Source of the DNA: a virus
Length of the DNA: 64,000 nucleotides
IMG/VR virus record: IMGVR_UViG_3300028840_002104
Location: 21,819 to 85,818 of that record
Direction: 5' to 3' (one strand)
Shown here in pieces: positions 17,932-25,700 of the stretch (the stretch's first letter is position 1; each line of letters starts with the position of its first letter). The translations under genes and the position numbers were made by a program. The notes beneath the pieces were generated by a model. It saw only the letters and a program-made list of their open reading frames with translations. It made no database searches and was not told the origin of the DNA.

Positions 17932-18167
17932 CTAAGGCTGAGATTGAAAAGGTAGAGAAGGACGTTGTAAGTGCTAAACACTACTGGAAGTCTCAGAATA
18001 CTGAGCGATTGTCAATTGAGGATGTCCAGATGGTCGCAAACATGAGGATGATCTGTACAGCTCTTGACTGTTTGCTCAGGAGAGTTAGTAGATTAGAGGA
18101 AATAGCCAACCATCACAAGGACTTTGATGACTGGCTCAGAGAGGAGAAAGAATGCATCCCGCACTAG
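17928..18167 (+). CDS. Small helical protein
   Basis: The product is 79 residues from ATG 17928, overlapping the previous stop. It is predicted almost wholly alpha-helical, charged, with two Cys. It overlaps a tiny membrane ORF (18152-18238). Function is unknown. Confidence 0.5.
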   Translation: MTKAEIEKVEKDVVSAKHYWKSQNTERLSIEDVQMVANMRMICTALDCLLRRVSRLEEIANHHKDFDDWLREEKECIPH

Positions 18168-18238
18168 CGTTTGTCCTCGGTTGGATTATTGGTGTTCTGT
18201 CGCTCATGTTTTGGCTCATGTTTGGTCAGCAGCCGTGA
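18152..18238 (+). CDS. 28-residue membrane peptide
   Basis: ATG 18152 follows GAGGAGAAAGA. The peptide starts MHPALAFVLGWIIGVLSL and is one hydrophobic helix ending at GQQP. Its stop shares bases with the primase GTG start (GTGA), so translation would be coupled. It may be a real micro-protein or only a coupling leader for the primase. Confidence 0.4.
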   Translation: MHPALAFVLGWIIGVLSLMFWLMFGQQP

Positions 18239-19158
18239 ACGGCCAGGATCTAAAGAGACTCTGTGAAAGTCTGGGATTAGAGAAGCTTCACAATCGAGGA
18301 AGCGACATTACAAGCTTATGTCCTTTCCACGATGAGAGGCATCCGTCTTTCGGAGTTTCGATTGAGAAGAGGTATCATCCGTTTAACTGTTTTTCCTGTG
18401 GAGCTTCAGGTAATCTTTTGACTATGGTTTGTCATCTTCGAGGTTTGAGGAGAAAAGAGGGCCTGGCCTTTATAGAGAGCTTTGGCAGTTATTCAATCCC
18501 ACCAGTCAGCGCAGAGATTCAGCCCTATGGTGCATCCAGGCGCGGAAAAGATATCAGGGTCCCTGCGTCTCTGTATGCTCCTTATCGAATAGGCAGAAGC
18601 AAGTCCTTTGCGTGGCTCTTGGAAAGAGGTATTCCCCTGGAGCTTTCTGGAGAGTGTGACATAGGCTTTGATCCAGAAGAGAGGAGAGTCCTCTTCCCGT
18701 GGTGGGAGCCTGGCGGCAAGTTTTTCAACGGTGCCACAGGGAGAAGCATGGTGGGCTCCTCTTTGAAGTCTAAGCCTTTCTTCGGATTGAAAAAGGGCAG
18801 CCATCTCTTCAGGCCAAAGATGAGCGGTCCCTATGACTACAGGAAGACCCTCTTCGTTGTGGAGGGAGAAGTAGACGCGCTTCGAGTGGCCAGTTTTGGT
18901 TATACCAATGTGGTGGCTACAGGAGGTTTTCCTACAAGGGCTCAAGCTGAAAAGATGGCCGAAGTAGCAGGCGTGGTGATGCTTGCTTTCGATAATGATC
19001 CAGCAGGCAAAGAGATGTCTAGGAAACTGCTGTCGTGGACTGGAGAGTGGACACGGTTTGTCAAGTTCAAGTATGTTTCGGACGCAAAAGACCCTGCGGA
19101 GCTGAGCAAACAAGAGTTTGAAGAAGGTATAGACAAGGCAGAGTTTTTCTTAGGATGA
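18235..19158 (+). CDS. DNA primase, DnaG-type (CHC2 zinc finger plus TOPRIM)
   Basis: The product is 307 residues from GTG 18235. The CHC2 zinc finger is CPFHDERHPSF...NCFSCGASGN (residues of about 29-62). The TOPRIM domain has FVVEGEVDALR (about 207) and LAFDNDPAGK (about 252), the conserved Glu and DxD metal ligands. It is shorter than bacterial DnaG and lacks its DnaB-binding C-terminal domain. It makes RNA primers at the fork with the DnaB helicase upstream. Confidence 0.87.
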   Translation: MNGQDLKRLCESLGLEKLHNRGSDITSLCPFHDERHPSFGVSIEKRYHPFNCFSCGASGNLLTMVCHLRGLRRKEGLAFIESFGSYSIPPVSAEIQPYGASRRGKDIRVPASLYAPYRIGRSKSFAWLLERGIPLELSGECDIGFDPEERRVLFPWWEPGGKFFNGATGRSMVGSSLKSKPFFGLKKGSHLFRPKMSGPYDYRKTLFVVEGEVDALRVASFGYTNVVATGGFPTRAQAEKMAEVAGVVMLAFDNDPAGKEMSRKLLSWTGEWTRFVKFKYVSDAKDPAELSKQEFEEGIDKAEFFLG

Positions 19159-19169
19159 AAATAAAACTA

Positions 19170-19198
19170 TTGACAAGGTGTCTGAGGTATGATAGACT
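19170..19198 (+). promoter_or_regulatory. Sigma70-type promoter upstream of the ssDNA-binding-like gene
   Basis: TTGACA (19170-19175) and TAGACT (19193-19198) are separated by 17 bp, directly after the primase stop. A leader of about 120 nt follows. Confidence 0.7.
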
Positions 19199-19266
19199 GT
19201 TATTGTATTGTCGAGATACTGTTTAGGTAGCCGATAGTGGCCCCCAACCCCAGGGAGGTGAGTACC

Positions 19267-19287
19267 ATGTCTGAAATCCTGGTGTAG
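19267..19287 (+). CDS. Possible 6-residue leader peptide
   Basis: In the leader after the 19170 promoter, GGGAGG (19253-19258) lies 8 nt before ATG 19267, which encodes MSEILV followed by TAG. A good SD in front of such a short ORF, ahead of a second SD for the main gene (AAGGAGGAAAGT), suggests translational control. It may also be chance. Confidence 0.3.
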   Translation: MSEILV

Positions 19288-19326
19288 TGCTTCGATGGTT
19301 TGTTGGAATACTAGAAGGAGGAAAGT

Positions 19327-20292
19327 ATGCGGATGCGAACAAAAGAAGACAGTAGCAAAGATGTCAAGAAAACCTCTTACGAGGGAGTCTCCAGAGGGAA
19401 CATCAAGAAGATTGCCTTTGCTCTTGGCGTCAAGGTCATGACAGGCCATTCGGCCACGGATATTGCTCAGAACGTTCTCCAGAAGCTCAAAGACTACTCT
19501 GAGCTTTGGTCTACGCTTGGTGATGAGGAACAGGCCAACGCTCGTCTGATTGGTTACGAGCCTCCCGCAATTCGTGGAGGACTTCAAGAGGCTACTTCTG
19601 ATGGTGAAGACCTTCCCGAAGGAGTTCCTGTTTCAGGCTGGATGAAAACGGGTAGAGACGAGATTCAAGATGCGGTTAATGAGCAGGAACGTAGAGCCAA
19701 GATGCGGTCTGTTCCTAAGCTCTTTGTCCGAGACGGTGACACAGTGACCGTGGATGTTCTCAGAGATCCAGAGACTAGGGACCCCGGTGCTCTCTGTGCT
19801 CTCAATCTTCATGCAGTGAAGACGACAAGCGGCTGGAATTATTCTGTCTGCTCTCAAGGTACAAGAGACAAAGAGGGTAATCCTTGCCGTTGTGCTTTCT
19901 GCGAGAGCAACAACAAGAGGCTCAATCGGAAGTCTCTGAGAATGATCTACATGGTCGTGGACAGAGATGAGCGAGAGGGAAAAGACGGCAAGATCTACAA
20001 AGACCAGGTAAGGTTCTTTGAGACGGATACCAGGCTCCACAAGACGCTAGAGAGATTGGCTCAGAGAGGTATCCTAGATACGAACTCTATCGAAATAGGT
20101 AGACAAGGTGACAAGCAGGCCGCTTGGTCTGTAGTCCCCATCGGGAAGAGCGACTCTCCTGACAAGACGGAAGAGGCCAAAGAGCTTAGAGATAAGTTCG
20201 AGGATTTCTACAGGCCGCCGACTTACGCGGAGCAAAAAGAAATCATCGCTGATGTTCCTAGTTCAGGAGTTGCTGAGAGGGAGGCGAATTGA
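19327..20292 (+). CDS. Putative single-stranded DNA-binding or replication accessory protein
   Basis: The product is 321 residues, with SD AAGGAGG before the ATG. A central domain (about residues 135-240) contains beta strands and a Cys cluster C.......CRCAFC, similar to the zinc element of gp32-like phage ssDNA-binding proteins. The C-terminus becomes acidic then ends EREAN. A dedicated promoter and position between primase and polymerase fit an abundant ssDNA-binding protein. The identification is by context and pattern, not firm. Confidence 0.45.
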   Translation: MRMRTKEDSSKDVKKTSYEGVSRGNIKKIAFALGVKVMTGHSATDIAQNVLQKLKDYSELWSTLGDEEQANARLIGYEPPAIRGGLQEATSDGEDLPEGVPVSGWMKTGRDEIQDAVNEQERRAKMRSVPKLFVRDGDTVTVDVLRDPETRDPGALCALNLHAVKTTSGWNYSVCSQGTRDKEGNPCRCAFCESNNKRLNRKSLRMIYMVVDRDEREGKDGKIYKDQVRFFETDTRLHKTLERLAQRGILDTNSIEIGRQGDKQAAWSVVPIGKSDSPDKTEEAKELRDKFEDFYRPPTYAEQKEIIADVPSSGVAEREAN

Positions 20293-20295
20293 GCA

Positions 20296-20613
20296 ATGGC
20301 TCTTATATGTGATTACTGCGAAGCTAACGTTACGGAAGACGACGTGTGCGAAGAGTGTAATGCTCATATGTGCTGTGACTGTACTTGTGTAGACGACGAA
20401 ACGGTTTGCAAGGAGTGTGGTACTGAGTGCGGCACGTGCGGTCTTCCTTTTGCAGGTCCTGACTACTGTGCTGAGTGCGGAGAAGATGTCTGCCCTGAGT
20501 GCATAGAGGACGATCTTTGCAGTTCCTGTGCTTATGCAGACGAAAGTACGGAGGATGATTTAGATGATGGAGAAAGACCCGAAGATTATCTCCCTTCCGA
20601 CGCAATCGACTGA
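20296..20613 (+). CDS. Cys-rich multi-zinc-finger protein with acidic tail
   Basis: The product is 105 residues with about nine CxxC-type pairs (CDYC, CEEC, CKEC, CGTC, CAEC, CPEC, CSSC) followed by a Glu/Asp tail. It is likely to bind several zinc ions and to mediate protein or nucleic-acid contacts. The acidic C-terminus (ESTEDDLDDGERPEDYLP) recalls tails that recruit partners. It overlaps the next gene by 50 nt. Confidence 0.6.
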   Translation: MALICDYCEANVTEDDVCEECNAHMCCDCTCVDDETVCKECGTECGTCGLPFAGPDYCAECGEDVCPECIEDDLCSSCAYADESTEDDLDDGERPEDYLPSDAID

Positions 20614-20914
20614 GGAGACTCTTGAAGAGGAGCCCACGACGATCAGTGTCATTGTCAGATCCAGCAAAGGCGAAGAGAAGGTCCTGGAAGAAAAAGTGAT
20701 CGAATACGTTTTGGTCACTGGCACGATTGATGGCAATCTGAAGAGCCATACCAACTTGGCGATTGCAGATAGGATCTTGTTCCTGCTGGAATTGGGCAAG
20801 ACGATGCTAATCACGATACCCATGGTTCAGAAGATCTCAATGCCCGGGAAGAATAAGGTCGTGGTTCCTTCTAAGAGCGGCATAATGAACTTTGTGCGGA
20901 GAGGCAAGAAGTAA
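20564..20914 (+). CDS. Small protein of unknown function
   Basis: The product is 116 residues from ATG 20564 (ATG 20567 also possible). The N-terminus is acidic, and the remainder is alternating beta and helix ending in a basic patch (KSGIMNFVRRGKK). It lies just before the polymerase gene. Function is unknown. Confidence 0.5.
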   Translation: MMEKDPKIISLPTQSTEETLEEEPTTISVIVRSSKGEEKVLEEKVIEYVLVTGTIDGNLKSHTNLAIADRILFLLELGKTMLITIPMVQKISMPGKNKVVVPSKSGIMNFVRRGKK

Positions 20915-20924
20915 ATTGCTGGTT

Positions 20925-22766
20925 ATGAATGACCAAACGCTCCAAATGGTATGTCGGGATTTACTGAAAGAGCCAGCATTCGCAATCGACACAGAGACCT
21001 ATGACCCATCAGTTACTCAGAACGCGCTTTCTTTACACAAAGCCAGGATACTGATGGTTTCGATCTGCTTTGGTGACTCTCCGTATAGAACGTATTCCAT
21101 TCCCACGTCGGCGCAGTCGCCGGATTTTCTTCCAACATATGCCGTGGTAAACGCGCTTTCAAAGGTCCTAGAAGATCCTTCTGTGCTGAAAGTTATGTGG
21201 AATGCGAACTATGACGTCAATGTCTTTTTGAACCATGGCGTGAGAACTGTTCGCTACTGTTGTGGAATGGTCATGGCGTGGTGTCTGGATGAGAACAAGC
21301 CAAAAGGTCTGAAAGATCGAAGCGTTGAAGTTCATAGGCATTTGCGGAAGACAAAGAATGTTGACTTTGAGGATACCGACGAACTAGCCATTTATGCTGA
21401 GCAAGACGCTAGAGCCACCTGGGATCTCTACCGTGCTTTTACGAAAGGCCAGATTGAGCTTTCTGAGGTTCCCAAGACAATGGTTTTGTCAGGAGTCAGA
21501 AAGAAGTTCTTTCACGAGCAAGAGATGCCTTTGGTAGATGTTGTGGTTTCCATGGAAAGACGTGGTATCCAGCTTGATGTGGACGGCATTCGCAAGACGG
21601 CCAAGAAGATGGAGAAGCGTCTAGACGATCTTGAGGATAGGATCTACACCGAAGCAGGCCACGACTTCAACATTGGATCTGGCCCACAGCTTGCCGGTGT
21701 TCTCTTTGATGAACTAGACCTCCCTGTCTTGAGGCGGACAAAAAAGACCTCTAGACCTTCTGTGGATAAGATGACGCTCTCTCTTTTGAGAAACCATCAT
21801 CCCATCGTTGACTTTGTTTTGGAGCATTCTGCTGTCAGGAAGCTCTACAGTACCTATGTTTGTCCTGAGAAGGATGGTCTACCCTGCGGTCTTTTGGCTC
21901 ATGCTGATATGGCAGGCGTTATTCATCCTACGATGAACACTGTGGGAGCTGTAACAGGCAGGTTCTCTGGGAGTCAGCCCAATCCTCAGAACATTCCGAA
22001 AGACGCGGATAGAGATGAATGGAAGATAAGGTCTAAGTTTATAGCGCGGCCAGGTCATTCTCTGATAGTCGCGGATAAATCTCAGATTGAGCTTAGGCTG
22101 CTTACGGTTTTCTGTCGTGACCCCTTACTCATGAAGGTTTACCAAGAGGGCGGAGATGTTCACCAAACGACGGCTGACACTTGCCGAGTCATAAGAGACA
22201 AGGCCAAGGCGGTCAACTTTGGTGCTGTCTACGGGCTTCAGGCTCGAAGTTTAGCGGCAAATCTCACGTTCTATGGTACTCCTACTACGGAGGCTGAGGC
22301 TCAAGCTCTCTTGGATAGCTTCTTCAACAAGACCTACAAAAAGATAGACCCTTGGCGTAAGTCTTGGATTAAGCTTCACAATGAGCGGGGTTTTGTTCCT
22401 CTGATTACAGGCAGGCCACGGCGCATTCCTGATCTTTTCTCAAGGAATAGGTTCAAGCGTAGCGTGGCAGAGCGTGAGCTGATTAACAACACTATTCAGG
22501 GAAGTGCAGCAGATCTGATGAAACAGGCCATGCTTCGATGTCATTTTGACAGAGAGCTTCGAGAGCTGGAATGTTTCATGCTTATCCAGGTTCATGATGA
22601 ATTGGTGTTTGAGGTTCCAACCGCGAATGCTGAAAAGGCGGCAAGAAGAGTTCGGGAGTTGATGTGCCAGCTTCCAGATGGCCTCATTTTGCCGATTGAC
22701 ATACCGATTGAAGTTAACGTGGCGATAGGCCCAAACTGGCGAGAAACGGAGAAATTGGCAGCATAG
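20925..22766 (+). CDS. DNA polymerase I (family A) with 3'-5' exonuclease
   Basis: The product is 613 residues from ATG 20925; a TTG nine bases earlier is an alternative. Exonuclease motifs: AIDTETYDP (about residue 20), MWNANYDVNVF, and YAEQDARATWDLY. Polymerase motifs: A = DKSQIELRLL (about 383), B = RDKAKAVNFGAVYG (about 424), C = QVHDELVFE (about 555). The 5' nuclease domain of bacterial PolI is absent, as in many phages. This is the replicative polymerase. Confidence 0.92.
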   Translation: MNDQTLQMVCRDLLKEPAFAIDTETYDPSVTQNALSLHKARILMVSICFGDSPYRTYSIPTSAQSPDFLPTYAVVNALSKVLEDPSVLKVMWNANYDVNVFLNHGVRTVRYCCGMVMAWCLDENKPKGLKDRSVEVHRHLRKTKNVDFEDTDELAIYAEQDARATWDLYRAFTKGQIELSEVPKTMVLSGVRKKFFHEQEMPLVDVVVSMERRGIQLDVDGIRKTAKKMEKRLDDLEDRIYTEAGHDFNIGSGPQLAGVLFDELDLPVLRRTKKTSRPSVDKMTLSLLRNHHPIVDFVLEHSAVRKLYSTYVCPEKDGLPCGLLAHADMAGVIHPTMNTVGAVTGRFSGSQPNPQNIPKDADRDEWKIRSKFIARPGHSLIVADKSQIELRLLTVFCRDPLLMKVYQEGGDVHQTTADTCRVIRDKAKAVNFGAVYGLQARSLAANLTFYGTPTTEAEAQALLDSFFNKTYKKIDPWRKSWIKLHNERGFVPLITGRPRRIPDLFSRNRFKRSVAERELINNTIQGSAADLMKQAMLRCHFDRELRELECFMLIQVHDELVFEVPTANAEKAARRVRELMCQLPDGLILPIDIPIEVNVAIGPNWRETEKLAA

Positions 22767-23041
22767 GAGGATACTATGGAACGCACAAGAGAAGCGTCGG
22801 CACTAGAAGGGGAGTTGCGGCGAGAGCTTACTAGAATTAGAGGAGACCATGAGTCGGCTAAGATAGCCCTGGAGATTTTGGAAGAAGAGCCCACCCTAGT
22901 TGATGTTAGCTGCTACGAAAGTTTGGATCAAGCTCGAAGGGCAGTACTATTTCTTTCTAAGCGAGAGGAGAAGCTTGTACTGAGGCTTAAGGAGCTTGCA
23001 GACGAGAGTGAAATTGATAGCTAAGATTGGCAGCATAGGAG
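22754..23041 (+). repeat. Exact 16-bp direct repeat flanking one gene
   Basis: ATTGGCAGCATAGGAG occurs at 22754-22769 (end of the polymerase gene) and again at 23026-23041. Most of it occurs inverted a third time within 23202-23222. The gene 22776-23024 lies between the two direct copies. Confidence 0.7.
22776..23024 (+). CDS. Small coiled-coil protein
   Basis: The product is 82 residues with AGGAGG 6-7 nt before the ATG. It is charged, alpha-helical throughout and likely a coiled coil (AVLFLSKREEKLVLRLKELA). It is bounded by a 16-bp direct repeat. Function is unknown. Confidence 0.5.
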   Translation: MERTREASALEGELRRELTRIRGDHESAKIALEILEEEPTLVDVSCYESLDQARRAVLFLSKREEKLVLRLKELADESEIDS

Positions 23042-23222
23042 AAAGGCCAGCACGTGCGGCAATGGAATGCAGTAATGGATTGGACCCGCTGTAATTCGAG
23101 TCCCTGTTGGATAAAGACCTTAGTCGCGAGAGGTGCTTTTCCAAGCAGACTTGTCATAAGTCGGAGATCTTAGTGTTCTGGCGTCAAATCTAGCAAGATG
23201 TGCTTTTCTCCTACTGCTGCCA
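23028..23222 (+). ncRNA. Candidate structured RNA closed by a 20-bp stem
   Basis: Left arm 23028-23047 pairs with right arm 23202-23222: 8 bp, a single bulged base, then 12 bp including one G-U pair. About 154 nt lie inside, with no ORF carrying an SD. Interior elements include the palindrome GCACGTGC (23050-23057) and GGAC/GTCC. The arm design resembles the gene-enclosing stems at 42.6-46.5 kb. Expression cannot be judged from sequence. Confidence 0.5.
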
Positions 23223-23239
23223 TTTGAAAGGATGAAGAT

Positions 23240-23473
23240 ATGCTTGAGAACATGAGTCCTGATGTTCGGCATTTTATTACGCCTCTTCTAGGTTATGGCG
23301 GAGGAAGACCTAGTTGTAGAACTTGTGCTTTTTGTGACGATGTTCAGGATACGCCAGGGCCTAACGGAGAGCCCGCTTTAGCTTGTTTTATTGTGTCAGA
23401 AGCGTTAGGTGTTTTTGCGACGGGGGCAGACAACTACTGCCAGAGATGGAAGGCTGTTCCAGAGACACCTTAG
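23240..23473 (+). CDS. Small Cys-containing protein
   Basis: The product is 77 residues, with SD GAAAGGATG before the ATG. The arrangement CRTCAFC....C....YC suggests metal binding. It is similar in style to small phage zinc proteins. It is followed closely by the next gene (SD AAGGAGG). Function is unknown. Confidence 0.5.
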   Translation: MLENMSPDVRHFITPLLGYGGGRPSCRTCAFCDDVQDTPGPNGEPALACFIVSEALGVFATGADNYCQRWKAVPETP

Positions 23474-23490
23474 CTAAGGAGGATGAGAAG

Positions 23491-23694
23491 ATGGGCAAAT
23501 GGAAATTAGGAAAGAAGCCTCATCTAGGTATTGAGCAAGCTCTTTGGAATCAGTTTGCTGAAAATCTGGAAGAGAGTTCCGAGATAATCGGTTCGACTAT
23601 CGGAAGATCTGTAGCTGAAGCTTTGTCGGATCAACTGATGAAGACGCCTATAACCATAACCATTTCGGTGAAACCTGAAGGATTAGGTAGATAA
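23491..23694 (+). CDS. Small helical protein
   Basis: The product is 67 residues from ATG 23491, with AAGGAGG upstream. The body is an amphipathic helix (ALWNQFAENLEESSEIIGST) followed by a beta strand (PITITISV). Function is unknown. Confidence 0.5.
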   Translation: MGKWKLGKKPHLGIEQALWNQFAENLEESSEIIGSTIGRSVAEALSDQLMKTPITITISVKPEGLGR

Positions 23695-23777
23695 CTTAAT
23701 GAGACCTGGTTTGATAGTTTGTTTTTGCTTGAGAGGTTGCCAACGGTCTCCAGGAGAAATAGATAGGAGGCTTGGCG

Positions 23778-24092
23778 ATGCCAACAAAGTCTACTGCTGA
23801 CATTAGGACGAAGTACAAGGCACGTTTGAGGGAAGTTAGAGAGAAGTATGGCTGCAAAACCCAGTCCGCTCTCGCGGAAAAGATGGGCATACCCAGACAG
23901 ATAGTCCAGCAGGTTGAATGTGGCCGTATCTTTCTTTCTTCCGCAATGGCGTTGTGGATCAAAGAAGTGACAGGCTGCTCTTTGGACGAGCTTTTCGAGC
24001 TTGTTGAGAAGGAGAAGCCTAAGTCTGCATCTTTTCAGTCCGCTTTGAGTTTTGGTTCAAGTCGTAGGAGAAGGCGAAAAGGTAGTGATTGA
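23778..24092 (+). CDS. XRE/Cro-family helix-turn-helix regulator
   Basis: The product is 104 residues; ATG 23778 has TAGGAGG 7 nt upstream. Residues of about 12-65 form a Cro/C1-type HTH: LREVREKYGCKTQSALAEKM, GIPRQIVQQVECGRIFLS, and a following amphipathic helix TLDELF-like (CSLDELFEL). The C-terminus is very basic (SSRRRRRKGSD). Its stop overlaps the recA start (GTGATTGA), so it may control or be coupled to recA. Confidence 0.78.
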   Translation: MPTKSTADIRTKYKARLREVREKYGCKTQSALAEKMGIPRQIVQQVECGRIFLSSAMALWIKEVTGCSLDELFELVEKEKPKSASFQSALSFGSSRRRRRKGSD

Positions 24093-25221
24093 AGACATCG
24101 TTCTTTCGATTGAAGAGAAGTTTGGGAAAGGTGCCGTCCTTCCTGCTAGCGAAGCTAAAGGCTTGGTTATCAGGAAGTTTTCCACGGGCAGTATTGTTCT
24201 TGACTACGCGCTGAAAGGCGGCTGGCCCAAGGGAAAGATCGTAGAGATCTTAGGAGCTGAGTCGTCTGGTAAGAGTACGCTAGCCCTTATTGCTTCAGGA
24301 GAGTTTCAGAAAGAGCATCCTTCTGGAGTTGTTGTCTACCTTGATTTGGAAGGCACACTAGATAAGGCTTGGGCTTTGCAGCTTGGCGTTGATTTGGAGA
24401 GGCTCTACGTCGCGGATAACACTCATTTGGTAGGCGGTGAAGATGCAGGAGATTTCCTGGTTCGCTGGATGGAGGCGGGGAAAGACTCAGGAGAGCCCAC
24501 GCTCTTTGTTCTGGACTCTATTTCTGCTGCGGTTCCTCTTAGAGAGATCGAAGATGAGATGGGAAAAGCACAGGTTGCTCTCCATGCCAGACTGATAAAC
24601 AAAATGCTCAGAAAGCTTTTGGTCGGGATGCGGTATGACTTGTCCAGAGAGGAGCCTCCCTTTACTCTGATCCTAATCAATCAAGTAAGGATGAAGGTAG
24701 GTATGCCAGGCTACGGCAATCCCTACATCGGTACAGGCGGCCAAGGCAGGAAGTTCTTGGCTTCTCAGCGCATCTACTTGGTTAGAGAAGGCTTTGTTAC
24801 CTACCAGACGAAGGTTGAGGAAAAGACAGTCAAGCGAAGTATAGGGATAAAGGTCAAGTTTCGCGTCGAAAAGAACAAGACTGGTGGCCAGATGGGAGAA
24901 GTAGGTGTCTTTTCATTGTATACTCAGAAGAGAGGCTCTCTTCTTCCAGGAATGATTGATAACGGGAAGGAGATCATTCCTCTTCTGAAAGACCTTGAGC
25001 TGATTGAGAAAAAGAAAGGAAAGCTGATATGGGATGGCGTTCCATTTTCAGAAAGAAAGCTGACAGAACATTTCAGGACGAGTCGAGAGAGCCTTCAACG
25101 CGCCCGGTCGGTATTGTTAGGCGAGATAGGCCAAAGCCCAGGCCCTTCCCAGGAAAAGAAGGCGAAGAGGACGTCCAAGAAATCTCCCCAGAAGGGGAAG
25201 CCGTTGAAGTTCAAGCATTGA
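24085..25221 (+). CDS. recA: RecA recombinase
   Basis: The product is 378 residues from GTG 24085; a TTG at 24052 is an alternative. The N-terminus IEEKFGKGAVLP is typical of RecA. Walker A is GAESSGKST (about residue 55). LDLEGTLD corresponds to the E. coli DTEHALD region. FVLDSISA is Walker B, and LILINQVRMKVG matches the conserved INQ-R region, followed by a loop with GGQGRKF and ASQRIYL. The C-terminus is Lys-rich rather than acidic. It catalyses strand exchange in repair and replication. Confidence 0.92.
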   Translation: MIEDIVLSIEEKFGKGAVLPASEAKGLVIRKFSTGSIVLDYALKGGWPKGKIVEILGAESSGKSTLALIASGEFQKEHPSGVVVYLDLEGTLDKAWALQLGVDLERLYVADNTHLVGGEDAGDFLVRWMEAGKDSGEPTLFVLDSISAAVPLREIEDEMGKAQVALHARLINKMLRKLLVGMRYDLSREEPPFTLILINQVRMKVGMPGYGNPYIGTGGQGRKFLASQRIYLVREGFVTYQTKVEEKTVKRSIGIKVKFRVEKNKTGGQMGEVGVFSLYTQKRGSLLPGMIDNGKEIIPLLKDLELIEKKKGKLIWDGVPFSERKLTEHFRTSRESLQRARSVLLGEIGQSPGPSQEKKAKRTSKKSPQKGKPLKFKH

Positions 25222-25700
25222 AGGAGGACGCCTCTTTTGAAGACTTGGCCGAGTTGATAAAAGGTCAGGATATCTTCGAGGACGACAAGAAGGGCAGGAT
25301 GATTACCGCTCTGGTAGCCCTCCTCCAGGATTTCGGCAGAAGAGCAAGTGGATGCCTCACGTTTGACGGCTTGATTGAGAGCGTGGTTGTCAGGAAAATC
25401 CCTGCCAATGTGACGTTGACAACTGTTGCCTCAGCTTTCATGGAAGAAGGCGAGCATCGAATTCTTCTCAATATCATCTTTCTGCGAAAGGTAGACGACA
25501 AAGAAGAGACCGTCAGGCTGGAGAGATTGCCTTTGTTGGATGATGTCATTGAGGTAAAGCAGACGGCAAGGCAATTTAGGTTCATTAGGATAAATAGGTT
25601 TCCTTTGGTGGCTAGTGGGGCTCACCTGCTTGAGTTTGTGCTAGATGGTGAGTTGATGGCCAGGTATCCGTTTAGTGTGAGAACGGGGAGTCCGAAGTAA
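25218..25700 (+). CDS. Protein of unknown function downstream of recA
   Basis: A start at TTG 25218 (TTGA overlap with the recA stop) gives 160 residues. The frame stays open back to ATG 25029, which would overlap recA by 193 nt. The protein is beta-rich with a GCLTFDGLIESVVV stretch and a C-terminal strand series ending FVLDGELMARYPFSV. No family is recognised. The stop overlaps the next ATG (TAATG). Confidence 0.45.
   Translation: MKEDASFEDLAELIKGQDIFEDDKKGRMITALVALLQDFGRRASGCLTFDGLIESVVVRKIPANVTLTTVASAFMEEGEHRILLNIIFLRKVDDKEETVRLERLPLLDDVIEVKQTARQFRFIRINRFPLVASGAHLLEFVLDGELMARYPFSVRTGSPK

Noticed and set aside
20330-20749. Minus-strand ORF opposite the Cys-rich gene
   Set aside because: It is an antisense shadow of the repeated Cys codons; the plus-strand frame has the zinc-finger pattern.
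23060-23110. Possible tRNA from a T-loop-like AATTCGAGTCCC string
   Set aside because: The flanking bases do not form a T stem, and no acceptor stem or anticodon arm can be drawn.
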